From JAPKYZ01 sp033763835 (GTDB taxonomy: Bacteria; Acidobacteriota; Terriglobia; Bryobacterales; Bryobacteraceae), in the NCBI GenBank assembly GCA_033763835.1, contig JANRJS010000028.1:77074-141073 (forward strand): DNA of 64,000 nucleotides, read 5' to 3'. Below the pieces are notes generated by a model. That model was not told where the DNA came from. It worked only from the letters and a program-made list of their open reading frames with translations, and searched no databases. Every line of letters begins with the position of its first letter. The stretch's first letter is position 1. Positions 1 through 7,898 of this stretch are shown one piece after another. The translations under genes were made by a program, and so were the position numbers.

Positions 1-91
1 AGATGATCAGCAGCACCAGCAACACGTCGATCAACGGCGTCATGTTAATGTCGGAACTCGGTCCGCCTTTACCGCCCGCTGCCATTGCCAT
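1..91 (-). CDS. exbD: ExbD/TolR biopolymer transporter, 3' end outside window
   Basis: Only the N-terminal 30 codons lie in the window; the gene runs off the left edge. The start is an ATG at 91-89 with an AGAGGAG ribosome site about 8 bases upstream. The visible protein has a Gly-rich cytoplasmic start (MAMAAGGKGG), then SSDINMTPLIDVLLVLLII, the typical ExbD/TolR entry into its single membrane helix with the conserved Asp (PLID) needed for proton-driven rotation. It is the last visible gene of the tonB-exbB-exbD-exbD run and the second ExbD in tandem, so the system probably has two different ExbD subunits. The family call is secure. Whether it serves TonB or a Tol/gliding-type motor is not. 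Confidence 0.88.
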   Translation of the reverse strand, partial: MAMAAGGKGGPSSDINMTPLIDVLLVLLII

Positions 92-127
92 AGCGTTTCT
101 CCTCTTGTTCTTCTCTCGCGGCGAGGC

Positions 128-568
128 CTACTGGCCGAGCGCGGTCTCTTTGGCCTTCTGATCCTGCTCCGTAATCAGCCCGATCAGGTCGACGCCGGCG
201 GCGCGGAGGTTGTCTACCACGTCCACTACCCGCTCGTAACGCGCCCGCGAATCGGCCTGGATGAACACGGTCTTATCCAGCTTGCTGGTCAGCATATCTT
301 TCACCTTCGCCGGAAGCTGATCCGGCGGGGTCTTCGTCGTCTTGAGGAACACGTCGCCGTTGCGCGTGATCGAAATCAACACGGCGTCGTCCTTATCGGC
401 GTCCTGCATAGCGACGGGGTTCTTGGTCTTCACTTTGTCGACCGTCACGCCCTTCGAAAGCATGGGCGTGATGACCATGAAGATGATGAGCATCACGAGC
501 ATCACGTCCACCATGGGGGTAACGTTGATGTCGTTGACGGCTTGGGGAGCGCTTACTTTTTTCTTCAT
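128..568 (-). CDS. exbD: ExbD/TolR family biopolymer transport protein
   Basis: A 146-residue inner-membrane protein of usual ExbD length. Residues 1-22 are cytoplasmic and carry NDINVTPMVDVMLVMLII; Asp21 is the conserved membrane-embedded acid. One membrane helix (about 19-40) is followed by a periplasmic domain with the ExbD pattern around VFIQADSRARYERVVDVVD. ExbD and ExbB form the proton-driven stator that powers TonB. It sits between exbB and a second exbD on the same strand, in order tonB-exbB-exbD-exbD. The window has three Oar-like TonB-dependent receptors that would need such an engine. Family assignment is firm; pairing with these receptors is inferred. Confidence 0.95.
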   Translation of the reverse strand: MKKKVSAPQAVNDINVTPMVDVMLVMLIIFMVITPMLSKGVTVDKVKTKNPVAMQDADKDDAVLISITRNGDVFLKTTKTPPDQLPAKVKDMLTSKLDKTVFIQADSRARYERVVDVVDNLRAAGVDLIGLITEQDQKAKETALGQ

Positions 569-646
569 CTTGCCTCCATCGGACTCGTCGCCCGCGAGCG
601 TCTTTTGGGAGACGCCCGCGGGCTCAACTCGTGGATTCCGCTTTCG

Positions 647-1372
647 TTACTTCGAAACCTTCTGCGACCGCTTGATGAAGTAGTCGATCAATTCCGAGCT
701 GGAATTGCCCATCTCGATGTTGAACGCTTCGATCTTGTTGGTGAAGTAGTTGTACATCATAACGGCCGGGATGGCGACGAACAGACCGATGGCGGTGGCC
801 ACCAGCGCTTCCGAAATACCGCCCGCGACCGCGCCCAAACCGGTGGACTTTTCTTGCGAAATGCCCTTGAACGCGTTAATGATGCCGACGACCGTGCCGA
901 ACAGTCCGATGAACGGGCCCGTCGAACCGATGGTGGCGAGCGACGAAACGCCACGCTTCATCTCGGCCTGGACGATCGCTTCGGCGCGTTCGAGAGCGCG
1001 TTTCGAGGCCTCGATCTCCTCGCCCGAAATGTCGTTCGACTTCTGGTGGGCGCTAAACTCCTGGAGACCGGCGACGACGACCTTCGCCAAGTGGCTTTTC
1101 TTGTAGCTGTCGGCGATCTTGATGGCTTCGTCGAGCTTGCCTTCGCGAAGCGCGCCGGCGACCTTGGGAGCGAACAGGCGGGATTGCGACTTCGCCGCCG
1201 AATACAGCATCAACCGGTCGATCATAACGCCGATCGACCAAGCCGACATGATGAACAGAATGACGACGACCGCCTTCGCGAGGAAACCCATCTGGTTCCA
1301 CATCGAAATCGGGTCGAAGCCAATGCCACCTTCCTGAAGAAACAGGAAAGCGAGGTTATGGAGCAAAAGCAT
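647..1372 (-). CDS. exbB: ExbB/TolQ/MotA family proton channel protein
   Basis: A 241-residue inner-membrane protein with the three-helix ExbB/TolQ layout: one helix near residues 30-50 (KAVVVILFIMSAWSIGVMI), a long cytoplasmic loop, then two C-terminal helices within about 145-210. The block ATIGSTGPFIGLFGTVVGII and the later GISEALVATAIGLFVAIPAV are the hallmark MotA_ExbB segments lining the proton path. With ExbD it forms the energising complex for TonB at the inner membrane. It lies between tonB and exbD on the same strand with short gaps, consistent with one operon. A TolQ role cannot be excluded, but no tolA, tolB or pal is nearby. Confidence 0.95.
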   Translation of the reverse strand: MLLLHNLAFLFLQEGGIGFDPISMWNQMGFLAKAVVVILFIMSAWSIGVMIDRLMLYSAAKSQSRLFAPKVAGALREGKLDEAIKIADSYKKSHLAKVVVAGLQEFSAHQKSNDISGEEIEASKRALERAEAIVQAEMKRGVSSLATIGSTGPFIGLFGTVVGIINAFKGISQEKSTGLGAVAGGISEALVATAIGLFVAIPAVMMYNYFTNKIEAFNIEMGNSSSELIDYFIKRSQKVSK

Positions 1373-1427
1373 GGTGTTGTTCTCCTACGAGTTGATTTGA
1401 GTTGTCCTAAGTCCTACCGGTCCGGTG

Positions 1428-2186
1428 CTACTGACTGAGCGTGAAGTTCACGTCAATTTGGGTCACCACCTCCACCGCTTCGCCGTTGAGCAAAGTCGGT
1501 TGGTAAACCCACTGCTTAACCGCTTCCGTCGCCGCCTGAACCAGTAGCGGGTGGCCCGAAAGCAACTGCAAATTCTGGATGGTACCGTCCTTGCCGATGA
1601 TGGCGGTAAACTTCACCGCGCCCTGGATGCGCGCCTGTTTGGCGAGTGGCGGATACACCGGCTTCGGCTGACGGACCAACTTCGCCGCCTGGACGTTGCC
1701 GCCGACCCGGATCGGGCCCGACGGAGCCTTCGGTTTCTCCTTGGCCGGGGGAGGCGGCGGCGGGGGAGCCGCGTTGGGGATACCGCCCAGCACTCCGCCG
1801 AGAACTCCGCCTCCGACGCCGCCGGGCACGCCGCCGGGCACACCGCCCGTAACGCCCGCCGAAGCCACCGGGGGAAGCTCGTCTTCCTTGATCATCGCGA
1901 TCTCTTTCGGAATCGCCTTGGGCGCCATCAGGCGGTTCGCGTCGAATTGGCGCGGCGCCACTTTCACGATCTTCACGGCCACCGGCTGCGGCGGCGGGGG
2001 GGGCGGAGGCGGCGGGGGAGGAGCCACCAGCGACGCCGAGAGAGTCGCCATCGGAAGCGCCTCGAAGTAGATCAGGGGGATCACCACCAGCACGCCCAGC
2101 AGCAGCACCTGCACGAGAAACGAGATGAAGATCGACGACGCCTTCTGCGTCTTGTTCTTCTCGTCGATCAACGACTGCTCAAACAT
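1428..2186 (-). CDS. tonB: Energy transducer TonB
   Basis: A 252-residue TonB protein. A cytoplasmic start is followed by one membrane helix (about 17-45), then a run of 11 prolines near residues 56-66, a Gly/Val/Pro-rich stretch around 112-135 built from GGV-type repeats, and a second poly-Pro run. The C-terminal TonB domain starts near KPVYPPLAKQARIQGAV and includes GHPLLVQAATEAVKQWVYQP. TonB spans the periplasm and passes the force from ExbB/ExbD to outer-membrane receptors. It is the first gene of the tonB-exbB-exbD-exbD run and follows secF by about 45 bases. The glycine-rich insert between the two proline runs is not part of the standard TonB layout. Confidence 0.95.
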   Translation of the reverse strand: MFEQSLIDEKNKTQKASSIFISFLVQVLLLGVLVVIPLIYFEALPMATLSASLVAPPPPPPPPPPPQPVAVKIVKVAPRQFDANRLMAPKAIPKEIAMIKEDELPPVASAGVTGGVPGGVPGGVGGGVLGGVLGGIPNAAPPPPPPPAKEKPKAPSGPIRVGGNVQAAKLVRQPKPVYPPLAKQARIQGAVKFTAIIGKDGTIQNLQLLSGHPLLVQAATEAVKQWVYQPTLLNGEAVEVVTQIDVNFTLSQ

Positions 2187-2230
2187 TTCTGCCTCCTATC
2201 CTCAAACTCGTGGACGGCCCGGCGCCGCCC

Positions 2231-3433
2231 TTACTTAACCGCTTTTCTGGGAGCGCCGGAAACGGCCGGAGCCACAGCGCCCTTCTTCCGGGTCTCCGTG
2301 AAGTTTTGCCAGAATACCAGAATCGGGCTCGCGATGAAAATCGACGAATACGTGCCCACCAAAATTCCCACCACCAGCGCGAACGCAAACCCGTTTAATA
2401 CCGGCCCGCCGAAAAGCCACAAGGCCACCGCCGTCAAAAACGTCAATCCCGAGGTCAGAATCGTCCGGCTCAACGTCTGGTTGATACTCGCATTGACGAT
2501 GTTGTAGAAACCGTCCTTCCGCGTCAAGCGGAGATTTTCGCGAATCCGGTCGAAGACGACGATCGTATCGTTCATCGAGTAGCCGACCAGCGTTAACAGC
2601 GCCGCGACGACGGTCAAGTCGATGGGCTTGTTGAACAGCGAAAACAACCCGATCGTGATCACGGTGTCGTGGAACACCGCGATCACCGCGGCGAAACCGT
2701 AGGCGAACTCGAACCGGAAGCCGATGTAGACCAGCATTCCCGCTAACGCCAGCAGCGTCGCCTGGATCGCTTTCGAACGCAGTTCGCCGCCGACCTTCGG
2801 CCCGACCACTTCCACATTGCGGATCGAGAACGGCGCGAGATAGGTCTCCTGCTTCAGCGCGTCCACCACCGCCTTCGTCACGCCCGGCACCGCCGCCAAC
2901 TCGTCGTGATTGCGGATCAAACCGGAACGCGGCGGCGTGTTGCGGTACTCCATAATCGCCCTCGATAAATCCTGCAGTTGGATTTCGGACAGTGGCACTC
3001 CCGCGCGCTGCAGCGGTCCGCGCATTCGTTCCGCTAACGCGGCCTGCGAAGCGTTGTTGAAGTCGAGCTTGCCCGATTGGGGTTGCCCGAACGTCGTGTC
3101 GAGAGTATCCACCAGCGTGGCCCGCACCGACTCGAGTTCCTTGTCTTCCCGCAACTCCGTCCCGATAATCACTTCGTTATCCCCGGACGTCACTTCCTGC
3201 ACCGAGATCTCGCCCGGAATTCGCGCCGACACCGCTGCGCGCACCTTGTCGACCTGCGGCTTCTCGGCGAAGCGCACGTTCATCATCGCGCCGCCCTTGA
3301 AGTCGATGCCGTACTCCGGGCCGCCTTTGACGATCAGGCTTCCCAATCCCACCGCGGTCAAAATCAGTGACGCGACGATGAAGGGCGTTTTCTTGCCCAG
3401 AAAATCGAAATTCGAACCTTTGAATAACTCCAT
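2231..3433 (-). CDS. secF: Protein translocase subunit SecF
   Basis: A 400-residue polytopic membrane protein; typical SecF proteins have about 300-320 residues. Helix 1 is at about 17-35, followed by the GIDFKGG motif (43-49) of the SecD/SecF family. The C-terminal half has five helices with the RND-type pattern VGYSMNDTIVVFDRIREN. SecDF uses the proton gradient to pull exported proteins out of the SecYEG channel. The extra length lies between about residues 120 and 200, in the periplasmic loop, and contains a helix-hairpin-helix-like stretch (AAVPGVTKAVVDAL). It lies 83 bases downstream of secD on the same strand, with yajC further upstream, the usual order. Confidence 0.96.
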   Translation of the reverse strand: MELFKGSNFDFLGKKTPFIVASLILTAVGLGSLIVKGGPEYGIDFKGGAMMNVRFAEKPQVDKVRAAVSARIPGEISVQEVTSGDNEVIIGTELREDKELESVRATLVDTLDTTFGQPQSGKLDFNNASQAALAERMRGPLQRAGVPLSEIQLQDLSRAIMEYRNTPPRSGLIRNHDELAAVPGVTKAVVDALKQETYLAPFSIRNVEVVGPKVGGELRSKAIQATLLALAGMLVYIGFRFEFAYGFAAVIAVFHDTVITIGLFSLFNKPIDLTVVAALLTLVGYSMNDTIVVFDRIRENLRLTRKDGFYNIVNASINQTLSRTILTSGLTFLTAVALWLFGGPVLNGFAFALVVGILVGTYSSIFIASPILVFWQNFTETRKKGAVAPAVSGAPRKAVK

Positions 3434-3516
3434 TCGCTCCGTCGGTCATCGCGCCCGAGCCCATTTGGGGCTATAGACACCATGCCGTCCTTCCAGGTTC
3501 CCGGTTCCGGTTCGCG

Positions 3517-5142
3517 CTAAATGCTCAGCGCGGTAACCTGCTTCTTTCCCCCGAGTTCCCAATCGAAAATCGCCTTCGACACGAACACCGCCGTAAACAC
3601 GTTGGCCAAGAGACCGATCACCAGCGTGACCGCGAAACCCTTAACCGCCGTCGTACCGAAGATAAACAAAAAAGCGCAGGAAACCACGGTAGTGACGTGC
3701 GTGTCGACGATCGTCCACCAAGCTTTCCCAAATCCCGCATCCACCGCCGCCGCCGGCAGTTTCCCCGCCCGCAACTCCTCACGGATGCGCTCGAAAATCA
3801 AAACGTTGGAATCGACTGCCATACCGATCAGCAGCACGATACCCGCAATGCCGGGCAAAGTCAGCACCGCACCGAAGTACGCCAAACACCCGATCAGAAT
3901 GATGGCGTTCAGCACTAATGCCACCGTCGCGTTAATCCCCGACTTACGGTAGTAGAACAGCATGACCAGCGTCACGGCGACCAACCCAACCAGGCCCGCC
4001 CGCAAACCTTGCTGAATCGAATCCGCGCCAAGCGACGGGCCAACGCTGCGCTCTTCGAGATACACGATTCCGGCGGGCAGCGATCCGGCCCGGAGCACTA
4101 GCGCCAAGTCCGACGCTTCCTGCTGGCCGAACGCACCCGTGATGCGGCCCGAATCGGAAATCTTAGACTCGATCGTCGCCACGCTGCGGATGTTGTTATC
4201 GAGGACGACGGCCAGTCTCTTGCCGATGTTCGCTTCCGTAAAGCGCTCAAAGCGCCGGGCGCCGTCCTGCGACAGCACAAAATTCGTCTCCCACCGGCCG
4301 TTGGTCTGATCCTGGCTGGGGCGCGCGTCGCGCAGATCGCGCCCGGTAATCGTCGCGGACCGTGTCAACAGATACCACTGGTCCCCCGCGCCGGTCTCTC
4401 CCGCGCGCGGCGGTTGCTTACCGAGTTTCGTGTTCAGCGGCAGTACGCCGCCGAAGTTAGCGAGCGCCTGCTCCCGCGACGGAAACGGCCCTTCGCGCAC
4501 TTCCGTGATTTCGAGCAGCGCCGCCGTTTGTAAAATTTGTTTGATTCGCGCCGGATCGTCCACGCCCGGCAGTTGCACTAGAATCTCGGACTCGTCTTCC
4601 GTGCGTCCGCTCTGCTGCACGCTCGACTCGGCGAGGCCGAGTCCGTTGATGCGATTCTCGATCGTATTCATCGAGCGCGTCACCGTATCTTTGCGCAACG
4701 CCAGCGCCTCGGTCGGCTTCAGATTCATCCGGTATTCGGTGGAATTCACCGCCGTCAGCGTCCACTGCGGATAGTTCTCGGTGATTACCGTGCGGAACGC
4801 CCCCGCCTTGTTCGCGTCGACACCCTTCACCTGGATCTCGATCTTCGCCGCATCTTCGATCTTCTGCGGATCGTTGCGGTCGAGCGCGGCATAGTTCACC
4901 TGCGCCTTACTCAGCTGATCTTTCAATTGCTCGATGACGCGGTCCGCTTCGGCCTTAAAGGCGTCCTGCACCTGCACCTGCAACATCAACTGGCTGCCGC
5001 CCCGTAAATCGAGCCCAAGACGGATATTCGAATTCCAGTTGGCGATCAACTCTTCCTTCGATTTCGGAAGACCGAAAATCCCGTAGAGGCAGACCAACAC
5101 GGTCGCCAAAATCAGCAAGAACTTAAATTGAGTGCTCTTCAT
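3517..5142 (-). CDS. secD: Protein translocase subunit SecD
   Basis: A 541-residue membrane protein of usual SecD length. An N-terminal helix (7-24) is followed by LGLDLRGGSQ (about 42-51), the DLRGG signature, then a long periplasmic domain. Six helices close the protein, with the conserved VDSNVLIFERIREELRAG segment. It pairs with SecF and YajC to drive late steps of Sec export with proton motive force. The gene starts at an ATG 17 bases after the yajC stop and is followed by secF, so yajC-secD-secF form one transcription unit. No unusual truncation is seen. Confidence 0.97.
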   Translation of the reverse strand: MKSTQFKFLLILATVLVCLYGIFGLPKSKEELIANWNSNIRLGLDLRGGSQLMLQVQVQDAFKAEADRVIEQLKDQLSKAQVNYAALDRNDPQKIEDAAKIEIQVKGVDANKAGAFRTVITENYPQWTLTAVNSTEYRMNLKPTEALALRKDTVTRSMNTIENRINGLGLAESSVQQSGRTEDESEILVQLPGVDDPARIKQILQTAALLEITEVREGPFPSREQALANFGGVLPLNTKLGKQPPRAGETGAGDQWYLLTRSATITGRDLRDARPSQDQTNGRWETNFVLSQDGARRFERFTEANIGKRLAVVLDNNIRSVATIESKISDSGRITGAFGQQEASDLALVLRAGSLPAGIVYLEERSVGPSLGADSIQQGLRAGLVGLVAVTLVMLFYYRKSGINATVALVLNAIILIGCLAYFGAVLTLPGIAGIVLLIGMAVDSNVLIFERIREELRAGKLPAAAVDAGFGKAWWTIVDTHVTTVVSCAFLFIFGTTAVKGFAVTLVIGLLANVFTAVFVSKAIFDWELGGKKQVTALSI

Positions 5143-5158
5143 CTTCTTACCGCCAACT

Positions 5159-5452
5159 TCAACCCGCTTTTTGCCCCACCAGTCCGGTAACGGCGCTGCG
5201 GGCCACCAATACCTTCAAGCCGTCGGGCTTCAGGCGCAGCACTAGAGTATCCTCTTCCGCGTTGATCGCGAAAATGGTACCGATCATCCCGCCGCTGGTC
5301 ACCACATCGTCGCCGTTCTTCAACCCGTCGAGCATCGCCTTCGTCTGTTTCTTCTGCCGCTGCATGGGCAGGAACAAAAGGAAATAGAAAATGGCGAAAA
5401 TCAGCAGGACCGGCAGGAAACCGAGAATCGGATTGGACTGAGCCGCAGGCAT
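5159..5452 (-). CDS. yajC: Preprotein translocase subunit YajC
   Basis: A 97-residue protein with one membrane helix near residues 10-29 (FLPVLLIFAIFYFLLFLP), then QRKQKK-like basic residues (MQRQKKQTKAML) and a small cytoplasmic domain containing LKNGDDVVTSGGMIGTI, the conserved YajC core. YajC is an accessory subunit of the SecDF complex. It directly precedes secD, and tgt lies upstream on the same strand with a gap of about 60 bases; the tgt-yajC-secD-secF order is widespread in bacteria. Length and motifs are all as expected. Confidence 0.96.
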   Translation of the reverse strand: MPAAQSNPILGFLPVLLIFAIFYFLLFLPMQRQKKQTKAMLDGLKNGDDVVTSGGMIGTIFAINAEEDTLVLRLKPDGLKVLVARSAVTGLVGQKAG

Positions 5453-5515
5453 ACCGTTATCGATCTTACGCGTTACAACCGTGGGTTCGCTGGCCGGAGA
5501 CTCGCTTAGAACGTA

Positions 5516-6652
5516 CTAGTCCAAACTCGCCGGGCGGGACCGCATTTTCTCCACAAACCGGGGGAAAACCCCAAGCAATAGAGCGTCGCGCATTCCCCGG
5601 GCGATGTCAAGGTAATGGCGCAAGTTATGCATCGTGGCGAGCGTCGAAAACAACATCTCGCCCGCCTGGAAAAGATGCCGCAGATAGGCGCGCGAAAAAT
5701 GGCGGCAGGTATAGCAGCCGCAATTCTCGTCGAGCGGCCGCGGGTCGTCCGCGTAGCGCGCCTGCTTGATCGACACCCGGCCGGCGTTCGTGAATAACGT
5801 TCCGTTGCGTGCGTTACGCGTGGGCATCACGCAGTCCATCATGTCCACGCCGAGGGCGACGTACTCCGGCAACTCTTCGGGCAAGCCAACGCCCATCACA
5901 TAACGCGGTCGTTCGAGCGGTAGCGCCGCCGCGCTCGCCTCCGCCATTTCGAGAGACAGAGGACGCGGCTCCCCAACGGAGAGTCCGCCGATCGCGTACC
6001 CGTGCGCGTCGAGTTCGACCAGCGCCCCCGCGCATTCGCGCCGCAAATCGGCATGCATGCCGCCCTGAACGATTGGAAATAGCGCATGGCTTGCCGCTCG
6101 ATCGGCGCGAGGTCCGCGATAATGCTCGAACGCCTCCCGCGCCCAGGCCACCGTCCGGCGCATCGCTTTTTCCACGCGGCGCCTGTCCTCGGGATATGCG
6201 GGACACTCGTCCAAAACCATCGCGATGTCCGATCCGAGGGCGAGTTGCACGTCGACGGTCGAGGCGGGTGTAAACAGATGCTTCGAGCCGTCGAGGTGCG
6301 ACTGGAACACGACGCCTTCGTCGCGGATCTTACGGAGCTTCGAGAGCGAAAACACCTGGAAGCCGCCGGAATCGGTGAGAATCGCGCGATCCCATTGCAT
6401 GAATCGATGCAGGCCGCCCAACCGCTCGACGGTCTCGTGCCCTGGGCGCAGATAGAGGTGATACGTGTTCGCGAGGATCACCGGCGGATCGGCCTCGGCG
6501 ATCAGATCGCGCGGCGTCAGGCCCTTTACCGTCGCCTGCGTGCCGACGGGCATGAAGATTGGCGTGGGGATAGCGCCGTGCGGCGTGTGCAGTTTCCCCG
6601 CGCGCGCCTTGGTAACCGGGCAGACGGCTTCTATTTCGAACTCGAAAGGCAA
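5516..6652 (-). CDS. tgt: Queuine tRNA-ribosyltransferase (tRNA-guanine transglycosylase)
   Basis: Exchanges guanine-34 for the queuosine precursor preQ1 in tRNAs with GUN anticodons. Recognisable elements are ATVKGLTPRDL, LANTYHLYLRPG, the nucleophile-region motif LTDSGGFQVFSL, the substrate-site block IGGLSVGEP, VMPTRNARNGTLFT, and the zinc-binding CGCYTCRHFSRAYLRHL near the C-terminus. I chose a TTG start at 6652, which gives 378 residues starting MPFEFEIEAVCPVTKA and matches the family's N-terminus and length. Starts at 6706 (ATG) or 6709 (GTG) are open but would add about 18 unusual residues and place translation inside the inverted repeat that serves the divergent toxin-antitoxin genes. 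Product is certain; the start is not. Confidence 0.94.
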   Translation of the reverse strand: MPFEFEIEAVCPVTKARAGKLHTPHGAIPTPIFMPVGTQATVKGLTPRDLIAEADPPVILANTYHLYLRPGHETVERLGGLHRFMQWDRAILTDSGGFQVFSLSKLRKIRDEGVVFQSHLDGSKHLFTPASTVDVQLALGSDIAMVLDECPAYPEDRRRVEKAMRRTVAWAREAFEHYRGPRADRAASHALFPIVQGGMHADLRRECAGALVELDAHGYAIGGLSVGEPRPLSLEMAEASAAALPLERPRYVMGVGLPEELPEYVALGVDMMDCVMPTRNARNGTLFTNAGRVSIKQARYADDPRPLDENCGCYTCRHFSRAYLRHLFQAGEMLFSTLATMHNLRHYLDIARGMRDALLLGVFPRFVEKMRSRPASLD

Positions 6653-6668
6653 TTGTCGATTGTACTCT

Positions 6669-6708
6669 TGATGCAGTTTGATGCAGTTATCGATGCTAAA
6701 CTGCATCA
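6669..6708. promoter_or_regulatory. Inverted-repeat operator of the toxin-antitoxin pair
   Basis: The 10-base element TGATGCAGTT occurs twice in tandem (6669-6678 and 6679-6688). Its reverse complement AACTGCATCA follows at 6699-6708, one base before the antitoxin ATG. The second copy and the reverse copy form a 10-bp inverted repeat with a 10-base spacer; the first copy gives an 11-bp match. Such arrays next to an antitoxin start are typical autoregulatory operators bound by antitoxin or antitoxin-toxin complex. The array also lies just upstream of the tgt start on the other strand. Binding is inferred; the repeats are directly visible. Confidence 0.75.
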
Positions 6709-6709
6709 C

Positions 6710-6994
6710 ATGAACCGACGCCGCGTTCCCATTCCGGCGAAGCGCCGAACTACCTTAACGTTGCCTACCGACTCGCTGCGTCAGGTTGAAGCGCTGGCGA
6801 TGCAAAAGGGCGTTACGGCCAGTGCGATCGTCGCCGGTATGATCTCCGACGGCTTGAGCGCACAGGCGGCGGCCAAGCGCGGCCGCGATGTAGTTGAAGC
6901 TTACCGGCGCGCCTTCGACGGCTTTACGGAAGAAGAGCGGCTACTGCTCGACGGCATTGTTTTGGATCCCCTTCCGCCGCGCAAGCGCAAATGA
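6710..6994 (+). CDS. Putative antitoxin of a PIN-domain module
   Basis: A 94-residue protein with a basic N-terminus (MNRRRVPIPAKRR), then TTLTLPTDSLRQVEALAMQKGVTASAIVAGMI. That beta strand followed by two helices resembles a ribbon-helix-helix DNA-binding fold. The C-terminal half is acidic and would wrap the toxin (FTEEERLLLDGIVLDP). The start at 6710 is chosen because it lies directly after the inverted-repeat operator. The stop overlaps the toxin start by four bases (ATGA), a classic translationally coupled toxin-antitoxin arrangement. I do not recognise the exact antitoxin family; the function rests mostly on gene context. Confidence 0.72.
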   Translation: MNRRRVPIPAKRRTTLTLPTDSLRQVEALAMQKGVTASAIVAGMISDGLSAQAAAKRGRDVVEAYRRAFDGFTEEERLLLDGIVLDPLPPRKRK

Positions 6995-7521
6995 ACTCGC
7001 CTTTCCTGCTCGACACCAGCGCCGAGAGTTGGCTGACGCGTGAAGGCTTCGACGAACGCCAAGAGTGGTTACGGCGACAGATCGCGCTTCAGCGGGTCCG
7101 CGTTTCGGCGGTAACTGTGGTCGAGCGGGTTAAGGGATATGTCGCGTTGTGGCGCAAGGCGGAGCCGGCCGACCAGCCCGCGATCGAGAAGGCGCGGGTC
7201 GCGTATCTATCGGCCGCTACTCAAATAGTTCCCTTGAGCGTGGAAGCGGGGGTCGCCGCCGGCGAAATCATGGCGCTGTTGCCCGATCCGCCGACACCGC
7301 CGCGCCGCTCGTATCGGGCCGCGGAGTCTCGGCAAGAACGCCTATCGCGCTGGCGTTTTGACATTCTGATTGCGGCGACGGCTTTGGTTTCCCGCATGCC
7401 GCTCGTGCATAACAACGCCGCCGACTTCGAACCGATTCGTGGGATCGTCGAACGCATCCCCAGCCGTTTCCCGACGCTCGGACCGCTCGACTTGATCCGG
7501 TGCTCGACGCTGATAATCTAA
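6991..7521 (+). CDS. PIN-domain ribonuclease toxin (VapC-like)
   Basis: A 176-residue protein with a PIN-domain layout. The first strand ends in LLDTS with Asp8 as the first acidic residue, and a C-terminal FDILIAATAL holds the third-position Asp, followed by VHNNAADFEPI with the last conserved Asp. PIN toxins of the VapC type cleave RNA, often tRNA or rRNA, using Mg2+ held by these acids. It is longer than most VapC proteins (about 130-140 residues); the extra part includes a proline/arginine-rich loop (PDPPTPPRRSYRAAESR). It overlaps the upstream antitoxin gene by four bases. Confidence 0.85.
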   Translation: MNSPFLLDTSAESWLTREGFDERQEWLRRQIALQRVRVSAVTVVERVKGYVALWRKAEPADQPAIEKARVAYLSAATQIVPLSVEAGVAAGEIMALLPDPPTPPRRSYRAAESRQERLSRWRFDILIAATALVSRMPLVHNNAADFEPIRGIVERIPSRFPTLGPLDLIRCSTLII

Positions 7522-7526
7522 CGTCC

Positions 7527-7898
7527 ATGACTTCCCTACTCGTTACCTGGCTGGTTAGCGCCGTGAGCCTGCTCGTCGTCGCCTATTTGGTGCCCGGATT
7601 CTCGGTAAGCGGAATTGTCGCGGCACTCATCGCGGCCGTCGCCATAGGGTTGGTGAACGGCACGCTTGGAGCTTTTTTGAAGCTCGTTACGTTTCCGTTG
7701 TCGGTGATCACCCTCGGGTTGTTTTGGCTGGTCATCAACGCCCTGATGCTGATGGCGGCGGCGGCGATCGTGCCGGGATTCCGCGTCGACGGTTTCGGAT
7801 CGGCGTTCGTCGGCGGAATTCTCCTATCGATCGTCAACACCGTGTTTGGCTGGGTCGCTAAACCCGCCATCAAGAAGAGCAAAGCGGCGGGCGCTTAA
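7527..7898 (+). CDS. Phage holin family / YvlD-like small membrane protein
   Basis: A 123-residue, strongly hydrophobic protein with about four predicted membrane helices (roughly residues 3-25, 29-50, 58-80 and 88-112). It shows the features of the YvlD/DUF360 group, listed in databases under phage holin superfamily IV: LVPGFSVSG near residue 23, FPLSVITLGLFWLVINALML in the middle, and VPGFRVDGFGSAFVGGILLSIVN. These proteins are common in bacterial chromosomes and are not evidence of prophage here. Start at the ATG 7527, six bases after the toxin gene stop. Its stop codon overlaps the stop of the convergent gene (TTAA). Cellular role unknown. Confidence 0.8.
   Translation: MTSLLVTWLVSAVSLLVVAYLVPGFSVSGIVAALIAAVAIGLVNGTLGAFLKLVTFPLSVITLGLFWLVINALMLMAAAAIVPGFRVDGFGSAFVGGILLSIVNTVFGWVAKPAIKKSKAAGA

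Noticed and set aside
542..1438. Long plus-strand open frame opposite exbB and exbD
   Set aside because: Composition is Arg/Asp-rich with no family motifs and it lies antisense to clear ExbB/ExbD genes; typical GC-rich shadow frame.
6653..6709. N-terminal extension of tgt to 6706 or 6709
   Set aside because: Adds residues not matching the family, has no ribosome site, and would translate through the toxin-antitoxin operator.
7527..7898. Prophage holin
   Set aside because: Although the domain name includes holin, there are no lysis or phage structural genes nearby, and the family is widespread in chromosomes.
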